Positions 57,988 to 64,000 of a DNA stretch of 64,000 nt are shown in pieces. The stretch is from a bacterium (lineage in GTDB: Bacteria; Patescibacteriota; Saccharimonadia; Saccharimonadales; Saccharimonadaceae), in contig SFVX01000001.1 in NCBI GenBank assembly GCA_004561445.1, positions 772,455 through 836,454 of the forward strand, given 5' to 3'. The stretch's first letter is position 1, and every line of letters begins with the position of its first letter. The position numbers and the translations under genes are program-made. Under the pieces are notes generated by a model. The model was not told where the DNA came from. It saw only the letters and a list, made by a program, of their open reading frames with translations, and did no database searches.

Positions 57988-59148
57988 ATGCCAAAGAATA
58001 AACCGAAGGTATCAGTCGTTGTTCCAATTTATAATGTTGAACGTTATCTTAAAGAATGCGTGGATAGTATTCTAAATCAAACTCTAAAAGAGATTGAGGT
58101 AATCTTAGTAGATGATGGCTCGCCAGACAATTGCGGAAAGATTGTCGATGAATATGCGAAGAAAGATTCTCGAGTCGTTGCCATACATCAGAAGAATAGC
58201 GGCTATAGTGTTGCCGTAAATAAAGGTATCGATGTTGCAAGAGGCGAATATGTTGGAATTATTGAGTCTGACGATTATATCGATCCTCAGATGTACGAGA
58301 CATTATACGAAAACGCTAAAAAGAATAATACCGAAATTACTAAGAGCTTATTCTACTACTATAATCCTACATTGGATGCCGAGCATCAGAATATTATATG
58401 GAAGAACCCGAGTGGAGTCGACCTGCGTCTAGCACCGTCAAAAGCATTTACCGTAAAAGAATGGCCACAAATTATTGGCTTCCATGCATCAATATGGTCC
58501 TCAATCTACAAGGCTGAATTAATAAAAAGCGTGAAGATTCCGGAGACTGCCGGTGCATCGTATCAAGATTTCCCCTTCATGGTAGAAATTATGATGAAAG
58601 CAAAAAGCATTTCCGTAGTCAAGAAGGCATTCTTGCACTGGAGAAATGAGCCGTCGCAAGGAAACTCGACAAGCGCTAAAGGAAAAAAGCTTCTCTTGAT
58701 GGTTGAGAATAATAATACTTGTTTGGAGCTTATCGATAAATACGGAATGTACGACCAGCTCAAAGAGGCGTTCTTTGCACATGTAATATGGGCAAATATG
58801 GATTTCTATTACAGAGTTGGACGAGAAAATAGAAAAGAATATTACGATAAAATGCGCCAGCTTCTTTCCAGAATTACCAATGATGAAACTTTTACTTATA
58901 AGTTTTTCAGGCCTATCGATAAAACTATTGTTAGACTATTCACTGTTAAGGGTGGGCGTTTTCTACTCGGCATAAAGCCAATTGGTGGCAAGATTAAGCG
59001 TTTTGCGTTAAGCATCTTTAGATCGATATCTCCATCGTACAAAATACTAGTATATCTTCGACAGGAAAATGAAGAGCTAAAATTGAAGAATGACCTCATA
59101 ATGGAGGAGCTGCTCGAAATAAAAGATATTATCGATTCTAAAGCATAA
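57988..59148 (+). CDS. GT2 family glycosyltransferase
   Basis: 386 residues; the start is behind AAGGAG. GT-A fold: VSVVVPIYNVERYLKECVDS opens the domain, VDDGSPDNCG is near residue 40, NKGIDVARGEYVGIIESDDYID at ~77-98 carries the D-x-D equivalent, and WRNEPSQGNS is near 220. The C-terminal ~120 residues are basic with helices, ending in a coiled coil (LRQENEELKLKNDLIMEELLEI). It resembles the minus-strand GT2 at 60601. With glf and galE nearby it probably adds galactofuranose or other sugars to a surface polysaccharide. Confidence 0.9.
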   Translation: MPKNKPKVSVVVPIYNVERYLKECVDSILNQTLKEIEVILVDDGSPDNCGKIVDEYAKKDSRVVAIHQKNSGYSVAVNKGIDVARGEYVGIIESDDYIDPQMYETLYENAKKNNTEITKSLFYYYNPTLDAEHQNIIWKNPSGVDLRLAPSKAFTVKEWPQIIGFHASIWSSIYKAELIKSVKIPETAGASYQDFPFMVEIMMKAKSISVVKKAFLHWRNEPSQGNSTSAKGKKLLLMVENNNTCLELIDKYGMYDQLKEAFFAHVIWANMDFYYRVGRENRKEYYDKMRQLLSRITNDETFTYKFFRPIDKTIVRLFTVKGGRFLLGIKPIGGKIKRFALSIFRSISPSYKILVYLRQENEELKLKNDLIMEELLEIKDIIDSKA

Positions 59149-59175
59149 TAAATAAACGTCTAAATATTAATAGAA

Positions 59176-59207
59176 GATAAAATGGAGACTTTCATGGTCT
59201 CCATTTT
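59176..59207 (+). terminator. Terminator after GT2 gene
   Basis: AAAATGGAGAC/GTCTCCATTTT hairpin. Confidence 0.8.
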
Positions 59208-59296
59208 GCCCTAGACGAGGCGACGCCGAACCCTGATGTGATTTGAATGATTTGCGATAAATTCTAGAGATAAGCAAACAATTTAAGAAACTAACT

Positions 59297-59347
59297 GCAT
59301 ATCAAATCTAGCCCGCATCATATTAATGCAGGCTAGATTTGATATGC
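59297..59347. terminator. Long hairpin between convergent GT2 and glf genes
   Basis: GCATATCAAATCTAGCC and its exact complement, 17 bp, extended by a GCAT/ATGC inner stem. There is no tight U-run in either direction, so it may stabilise the ends of mRNAs more than terminate. Confidence 0.55.
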
Positions 59348-59355
59348 TGAGATTT

Positions 59356-60486
59356 TTACAATTTTTCCGCTAGTTCTAAAGCATTTTTGATGGCGATATC
59401 CATGTCCCAGTAGCGGTAGGCGCCGAGGCGACCACCGAGAATCATATTTGGATATTTTTCCTTAACAGCAGCGACGTACTTTTGGTAGAGTGCTTCACTC
59501 TCGTCGTTGTTGACTGGGTAGTAAACTTCTCCGCCTTTCTCGAAGTCAGCAGGATACTCGCGGCAGATGTAGCAGGCTTTTTGCGCAATGACTTCCGGTT
59601 GGTGAATTTGGTAGTATTTGTAATCGTGCGAGCGAGTATATGAAACAGCTGGGTCGGCTTCGTTAATTACGGCTTCGCCGAGTGTTTCTTCGGTGCGGAC
59701 TTCCTCGAAACGCAAACTGCGCCATGGCAAGACGCCAAGTGAATAATCCATCAATTGATCGATTTGGCCACAATAGATAATTTTGGCGCCCTCTGAAATC
59801 TCAGACTCAATATCTTGGAAAGTAGTGTTAGTACGAACTTCAATTAGGCCATTATCTAATATGTTCTGAACCATCTTAGTATAACCCTCTTTTGGAATAC
59901 CTTGATGCTTGGCGGTGATGAAGTAGCGATTATCGTGAGAAAAACGTACAGGAATGCGCTTCAAAATCTCAGCGGAGAGATTAGTGGCGCTAGTGTTCCA
60001 TTGTTTTTCGGTGTAGCCTTTTAGAAATGCGGTGTAAAGTTTTTCGCCAACGAGCGACAAGCCTTTTTCTTCGAAATTCTTTGGATCGGTAATCCCGGCT
60101 TTGGCAGCTTCTTCGGCGACAAATTTCTCGGCCTCTTCGGCGTCCATATCGGTGCCGTAAAGTTTGTTAATAGTATCAAGATTAATGGGCATTGGATAGA
60201 GCTCGCCCTGGTAGCGGGTGTCTACGGTGTGAGTATAGTCGTTAAACTCGGTAAATTTAGTGATGTACTCCCAGACATCTTCGTACTCGGTGTGAAAAAT
60301 GTGTGAACCGTATTTATGAACTTCAATGCCAGTCTCTTCGTCGGTATAGCTATAGATATTTCCGGCGATATGATCGCGTTTTTCGACGACGAGTACGTTC
60401 TCGCCACGACTTGCTAGGCGCTCTGCGATGATGGCGCCAAAAATTCCTGCCCCCGCTACGATGTATTTATAATCTTTAACTTCCAT
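59356..60486 (-). CDS. glf: UDP-galactopyranose mutase
   Basis: A 376-residue flavoenzyme converting UDP-Galp to UDP-Galf. FAD binding is VAGAGIFGAIIAERLASRG at ~10-28 and VVEKRDHIAGN. Substrate-contact motifs EVHKYGSHIFHTEYEDVW, KGYTEKQWNTSATNLS and YPVNNDESEALYQKY are all present, and the end GGRLGAYRYWDMDIAI is diagnostic. The length is normal. TAAGAT lies 6 nt before the ATG. Its presence means this organism makes galactofuranose-containing glycans. Confidence 0.95.
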   Translation of the reverse strand: MEVKDYKYIVAGAGIFGAIIAERLASRGENVLVVEKRDHIAGNIYSYTDEETGIEVHKYGSHIFHTEYEDVWEYITKFTEFNDYTHTVDTRYQGELYPMPINLDTINKLYGTDMDAEEAEKFVAEEAAKAGITDPKNFEEKGLSLVGEKLYTAFLKGYTEKQWNTSATNLSAEILKRIPVRFSHDNRYFITAKHQGIPKEGYTKMVQNILDNGLIEVRTNTTFQDIESEISEGAKIIYCGQIDQLMDYSLGVLPWRSLRFEEVRTEETLGEAVINEADPAVSYTRSHDYKYYQIHQPEVIAQKACYICREYPADFEKGGEVYYPVNNDESEALYQKYVAAVKEKYPNMILGGRLGAYRYWDMDIAIKNALELAEKL

Positions 60487-60492
60487 AGTTAT

Positions 60493-60498
60493 ATCTTA
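60493..60498 (-). promoter_or_regulatory. -10-like box of leaderless glf promoter
   Basis: TAAGAT on the minus strand, 6 nt before the glf ATG. Confidence 0.45.
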
Positions 60499-60520
60499 AC
60501 ATAAGATATTTGTAAGTAAC

Positions 60521-60588
60521 AAAAAGCACACATAGTGGGATTCCTCAAATAAGTATACGGAGACTTATGAGTCTATGTGTGCTTTTAA
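60521..60588 (-). terminator. Long hairpin terminator after GT2 60601-61581
   Basis: AAAAGCACACATAG/CTATGTGTGCTTTT outer stem of 14 bp, with an inner CTCATAAGT-type stem, followed by T5 on the minus strand. Confidence 0.75.
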
Positions 60589-60600
60589 AATTATATCAGA

Positions 60601-61581
60601 TTATTTTGCTTTTAGACGCTTTCGTATTGACAAAATACTACAGTAGAATTGCGGTGAAAAATGTAGAATTAGCTGCAGCGCAATCCAATAATGACTTGGA
60701 AAATATTTCTTTTGTAGTAGGTCACTCTCTCTTGTTGTTTTGAATTCCGCCTTGATTGTCTTTGCAAATTTAACCGCAAGAGTCTTTGGTAGACGCTGCA
60801 GGTTCCAGTGGTAGGCGCCAAATTTTGCGACTTGGAGTGTGTAGATAGCTTCCTTGGATAAATCTAGATTTCCGATGTATTTCTCTATTTCGGCGTATTC
60901 GCCTACGATGTAGTTAACTTTTTCGAGACTCTTTACACTAGAATTGGCGTTATCTGTGCGGTAATGTAGATAAGCTTTCTTTGTATAAACAATGCGTTTT
61001 GCGGCACAGAATGACTTAAAATGGAAGCCAGTATCCTGATAGGAAGCTCCTGGAGTAGTACGAAAGCGGATTTTGTTTTTGTTAAGAAAATCGCGGCGAT
61101 AAATTGCTGACCAGATGCTTGGCTCTTCAAGTAAAATGCTTGGGTTATCTGAAATAGATAACGGAGTATTTAACTTCTGATTTTTAACTACTTCATGAAT
61201 TTCATCGCCAGCTTCGCTATGATAAAAATAGTTTGCCTTTACGATATCTGCCGATGTCTTTATTGCAAGCTTGTAAAGTTCTTCGAAGGCGTTAGGTTCA
61301 ATAAAATCATCAGACTCGACAATTCCAATATATTCGCCGGTTGCTTTCTTGAGCCCCTGGTTCATACTATCCCCATAGCCAGAGTTTTTCTTATTAATTA
61401 CGGTAAAGTTGGTGTACTTTTTTGCGTAGCGCTGAAGAATATTTGATGAACCATCGGTCGAGCCATCGTTAATGCAAATAACTTCAACATCTTTAAGTGT
61501 TTGTTTTGCGAGGCTATTTAGGCATTCGTCGAGGTATTTTTCGACGTTGAAGATCGGAACTAGAATGGAAAGCTTTGGCAT
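60601..61581 (-). CDS. GT2 family glycosyltransferase (second)
   Basis: 326 residues. Opens LSILVPIFNVEKYLDECLNS, followed by INDGSTDGSSNIL near residue 37, NQGLKKATGEYIGIVESDDFIE near 75 and the acceptor-side YRTDNANSS near 205. It is a paralogue of the plus-strand GT2 at 57988, with the same architecture but a shorter C-terminus that is basic and perhaps membrane-associated (YWIALQLILHFSPQFYCSIL). TAAAAT lies 6 nt before the ATG. It is likely part of the same glycan pathway as glf and galE. Confidence 0.9.
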   Translation of the reverse strand: MPKLSILVPIFNVEKYLDECLNSLAKQTLKDVEVICINDGSTDGSSNILQRYAKKYTNFTVINKKNSGYGDSMNQGLKKATGEYIGIVESDDFIEPNAFEELYKLAIKTSADIVKANYFYHSEAGDEIHEVVKNQKLNTPLSISDNPSILLEEPSIWSAIYRRDFLNKNKIRFRTTPGASYQDTGFHFKSFCAAKRIVYTKKAYLHYRTDNANSSVKSLEKVNYIVGEYAEIEKYIGNLDLSKEAIYTLQVAKFGAYHWNLQRLPKTLAVKFAKTIKAEFKTTRESDLLQKKYFPSHYWIALQLILHFSPQFYCSILSIRKRLKAK

Positions 61582-61587
61582 ATTTAT

Positions 61588-61593
61588 ATTTTA
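61588..61593 (-). promoter_or_regulatory. -10 box of a leaderless promoter
   Basis: TAAAAT on the minus strand, 6 nt before the ATG at 61581. Confidence 0.5.
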
Positions 61594-61618
61594 GCATAGC
61601 TAAAAAATGCTATGGTTC

Positions 61619-61650
61619 AAAAAAGAACAGCCTCTAAGATGTTCTTTTTA
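61619..61650 (-). terminator. Terminator after galE
   Basis: AAAAGAACA/TGTTCTTTT hairpin just past the galE stop codon. Confidence 0.75.
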
Positions 61651-61651
61651 A

Positions 61652-62656
61652 TTACTCAGATTTCTCTAAGAAGTTTAGAGTATCTTTCATGGCATCGTCG
61701 ACGGTTAGTTCTGTTTGCCAATTAAGTTCGGCTTTGGCTTTGGATGGATTTGCCCAGAATTCCGAAAGGTCGCCAGCGCGACGATCTACAACTTCGTATG
61801 GAAGATCTTTTCCACTTGCCTTTTCGAAGGCGGAGATAACTTCCATGACGGAGTTTGGCTCGCCGGAACCAAGGTTATAGATAGATACGCCTTTCTTCAT
61901 GTGGTCTAGCATAGCCATGTGGCCTTTTGCGAGGTCGACAACGTGAATGTAGTCGCGACGGCAAGTTCCATCTTTGGTTGGATAATCGTTCCCATAAACG
62001 CCAAGTTTTTCGCGTTTACCACGTGCAACTTGCATGACGATAGGCATGAGATTGTTTGGAATGCCATTTGGGTCTTCGCCGAGGAGCCCGGATGGATGAG
62101 CACCAATAGGGTTAAAATAACGTAAGAGCGCAGCCTCGAATTCTGGGTCGGCTACGCAAGTGTCCTTGAGGATTTCCTCGATGAAGTATTTGGTGCGACC
62201 ATATGGATTGGAAAGTTGGCCGCCGGTCGTCATAGTTTCGACGTATTCCGGACTATCCTGGACGCCATAAACAGTAGCTGAAGATGAAAAGATAATCTGC
62301 TTGACATTAGTTTCGCGCATGCATTTGAGAAGATTTATAGTACCGCCGACGTTGTTTTCGTAATATTCGAGAGGCTTCTCTACGGATTCGCCAACGGCTT
62401 TAAGGCCGGCAAAGTGAATGACGGAATCAAACTGCACGCTTGTAAAGACAGATTTTAGCCCTGCATAATCTAGGAGGTCGACTTGGTGAAATTTTGGCTT
62501 TGTTCCTGTGAGTTGCTCTATCTTGTCGAGAACCTCGATTTTACTATTGAAGAGATTGTCGAGGATTTCAACCTCGTGTCCGGCGTTTAGAAGCTCAACG
62601 ACTGTATGTGAGCCAATATATCCGGTTCCCCCTGTAACTAAAATCTTTTTGCTCAT
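61652..62656 (-). CDS. galE: UDP-glucose 4-epimerase
   Basis: 334 residues from the ATG at 62656; an upstream extension of the frame has no start signal. Extended SDR: NAD-binding VTGGTGYIGSHT at 7-18, FSSSATVYG near 120 (catalytic Ser/Thr) and YGRTKYFIE near 148 (Tyr and Lys). The substrate region RYFNPIGAHPSG and GTCRRDYIHVVDLAKGH are typical of GalE. It makes UDP-Gal, the substrate of Glf coded 1.2 kb away. TATACT lies 6 nt before the ATG. Confidence 0.95.
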   Translation of the reverse strand: MSKKILVTGGTGYIGSHTVVELLNAGHEVEILDNLFNSKIEVLDKIEQLTGTKPKFHQVDLLDYAGLKSVFTSVQFDSVIHFAGLKAVGESVEKPLEYYENNVGGTINLLKCMRETNVKQIIFSSSATVYGVQDSPEYVETMTTGGQLSNPYGRTKYFIEEILKDTCVADPEFEAALLRYFNPIGAHPSGLLGEDPNGIPNNLMPIVMQVARGKREKLGVYGNDYPTKDGTCRRDYIHVVDLAKGHMAMLDHMKKGVSIYNLGSGEPNSVMEVISAFEKASGKDLPYEVVDRRAGDLSEFWANPSKAKAELNWQTELTVDDAMKDTLNFLEKSE

Positions 62657-62662
62657 AATGTT

Positions 62663-62668
62663 AGTATA
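62663..62668 (-). promoter_or_regulatory. -10 box of leaderless galE promoter
   Basis: TATACT on the minus strand, 6 nt before the galE ATG. Confidence 0.5.
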
Positions 62669-62713
62669 GCATGAGATATCGTTAATTCCCTTGTGTTTTA
62701 GATTACGAGATGT

Positions 62714-62719
62714 AATAAT
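62714..62719 (+). promoter_or_regulatory. -10-like box of a leaderless promoter
   Basis: AATAAT (in TAATAAT) ends 6 nt before the ATG at 62726. Confidence 0.4.
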
Positions 62720-62725
62720 ATAAGC

Positions 62726-64000
62726 ATGAATACCTTTAAGTTTGATAACTTTAAAGCGAAAACAAACACAGAAAAAACACCTAAAAGCCATAAAACTATG
62801 CGAATAGGACTTTTCTTAGCCGCTATTGCGTTTTGCGCTGTGTTTTATGGTCTTGCTTTGTCTAGGATTCCAGAGACGGAGGCTATTGAGCCTTCTAGCT
62901 TTGATGCTGGCTACCTGATTGATGATTCTATTTTTTATGACTCTAACACGATGACTGCTGTTGAGATTCAGAAGTTTTTAGACGACAAATCTCCGGCTTG
63001 CGATATGTGGGGTACGGGATTAATCGCAGGTAGGACTTACCCAGATGGATCTAAAGTAACGACAGGAACGACAAGAGCTGCTTATTCTAAGGTTATGCGA
63101 GAGAAATATGGTAAGACTCAATATCACGATCCGCCATATGTTTGTATCAATAAATACTATGAAAATCCAGAAACCCATCAGACTTTGTATGAAACGCAAG
63201 GCGTGGCGACTGCTGGCATGAAGAGTGCTGCGCAGATTATTTATGATGTCGCGCAAGAATACAGTATTAACCCGCAGGTTCTGCTTGTAATGATTAAAAA
63301 AGAGAGCCTTGTGTGGGGTGACAACTGGCCATTGAAATATGAGTATAATACCGTAATGGGCTACGGCTGCCCTGACAATGCGCCATGTAATGAAGCTTAT
63401 TATGGTTTTTATAACCAGGCGCAGAAGGCTGCTTGGCAGTTTAAGTATTATCGCGAACACCCGACCTCTTACCACTACAAGCCAAATCAGAATAATAATG
63501 TTTATTATCACCCAAATATGGCTTGCGGCACGAAGCAGGTCTATCTAGAAAATATTGCTACTACTTCCCTATATATTTACACACCATATACACCAAATGA
63601 TGCTGCGCTTCGCGCATACCCTGGCACGGGCGATGGGTGTTCTTCGTATGGTAATAGAAATTTTTATATGTTCTTTAAGGAGTGGTTTGGAGATACTTAC
63701 GAGAAGATTAATCCAATAACACAAAAATATAATTCTTTGAAAAATGCAAAAGATATTCTTGGCGAACCTGTTAGTGAGATAAAGACTACCGTAGAAAATG
63801 GTACATCGTACCAGCAATACCAAAATGGGTTTATTGTTGGTGCGGATAAGACTGGCTACTATGTATCTATGGGCGAAATTCGAGAACGATGGGAATCTAC
63901 AGGTTTCGAATTTGGAGCTCTCGGATTGCCATTGAGTGACGTGATAGTTAATCCAGACAACGGGACGACATACCAACAATACCAAAATGGTTACATCGTT
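62726..64000 (+). CDS. Secreted LGFP-repeat protein, 3' end outside window
   Basis: The frame is open to the window end (425 codons visible). A basic N-terminus is followed by one hydrophobic helix (IGLFLAAIAFCAVFYGLALS, residues ~27-46), a signal anchor or signal peptide. Residues ~155-180 (AAQIIYDVAQEYSINPQVLLVMIKKESLVW) resemble a lytic transglycosylase-type helix pair with a catalytic-Glu position. The last ~85 residues are LGFP repeats (ILGEPVSEI, ALGLPLSDV, each followed by YQQYQNG), which bind cell-wall glycans in Actinobacteria. It may act on its own or a host bacterium's wall. Confidence 0.75.
   Translation, partial: MNTFKFDNFKAKTNTEKTPKSHKTMRIGLFLAAIAFCAVFYGLALSRIPETEAIEPSSFDAGYLIDDSIFYDSNTMTAVEIQKFLDDKSPACDMWGTGLIAGRTYPDGSKVTTGTTRAAYSKVMREKYGKTQYHDPPYVCINKYYENPETHQTLYETQGVATAGMKSAAQIIYDVAQEYSINPQVLLVMIKKESLVWGDNWPLKYEYNTVMGYGCPDNAPCNEAYYGFYNQAQKAAWQFKYYREHPTSYHYKPNQNNNVYYHPNMACGTKQVYLENIATTSLYIYTPYTPNDAALRAYPGTGDGCSSYGNRNFYMFFKEWFGDTYEKINPITQKYNSLKNAKDILGEPVSEIKTTVENGTSYQQYQNGFIVGADKTGYYVSMGEIRERWESTGFEFGALGLPLSDVIVNPDNGTTYQQYQNGYIV

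Overview
The window looks like part of a small, gene-dense chromosome of a Candidatus Saccharibacteria (TM7)-type Patescibacterium. This is inferred from gene content and style: paired FemX-like and Mur-ligase-like cell-wall enzymes, a parA-parB-frr block, a lysine-tailed trigger factor, a very large secreted protein, LGFP repeats and glf/galE with GT2 glycosyltransferases. Most operon-leading genes of this backbone have a -10 box (TATAAT or close) exactly 6-7 nt before the start codon and no Shine-Dalgarno, so their mRNAs should be leaderless. TGA is used as a stop.

Layout. (1) 1-344: end of a zinc-ribbon gene. (2) About 466-10410: a plus-strand genomic island bounded by a decayed 3' half of tRNA-Thr plus its terminator (466-581) and the intact tRNA-Thr copy (10294-10442). 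Cargo: two unknown proteins, a HAD-like protein, a GmrSD-type (DUF262-DUF1524) nuclease, a broken zinc-ribbon gene, an ADP-ribosylglycohydrolase and an HExxH protein. (3) 10.5-28.5 kb: chromosomal backbone, mostly minus strand, ending at tRNA-Leu(UAG). It holds parAB, frr, FemX-like, Mur-like, two RNA methyltransferases, secreted proteins, tig and an FAD oxidoreductase. (4) 28.5-43.9 kb: a mobile element with higher GC and strong GGAGG ribosome-binding sites, resembling elements of gut Clostridia. It has two overlapping serine recombinases, a run of small accessory genes, a replication-relaxation protein, a VirD4/TraG-like ATPase, an MT-A70 methylase, a Clp-type AAA+ ATPase, a JAB-E1 (ThiF) fusion, a possible E2-like protein and a 27-residue peptide gene at the head of that operon. 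(5) 44-45 kb: a stand-alone unknown gene of host-like composition. (6) 45.1-57.7 kb: a second Clostridia-like block. It has lipoproteins, a repeat-bearing membrane protein and a sensor/kinase/NarL-type regulator operon, tied together by an 18-bp box placed 37-38 bp upstream of the -10 hexamer at six promoters. (7) 57.7-64 kb: backbone again, with two GT2 glycosyltransferases, glf, galE and the start of a secreted LGFP-repeat protein.

How the parts may work together. The backbone genes build and modify the envelope: galE and glf supply UDP-Gal and UDP-Galf, the GT2 enzymes use such sugars, and FemX and Mur-like enzymes act on peptidoglycan. The first island looks like a defence/conflict cassette. 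In the large element the most unusual unit is peptide, E2-like, JAB-E1, AAA+, which has the logic of a ubiquitin-like or peptide-activating modification system on a mobile element. The second block looks like an autoregulated two-component system controlling surface lipoproteins. The Clostridia-like DNA inside a Patescibacterial contig could be real transfer or an assembly chimera; the sequence alone does not decide this.
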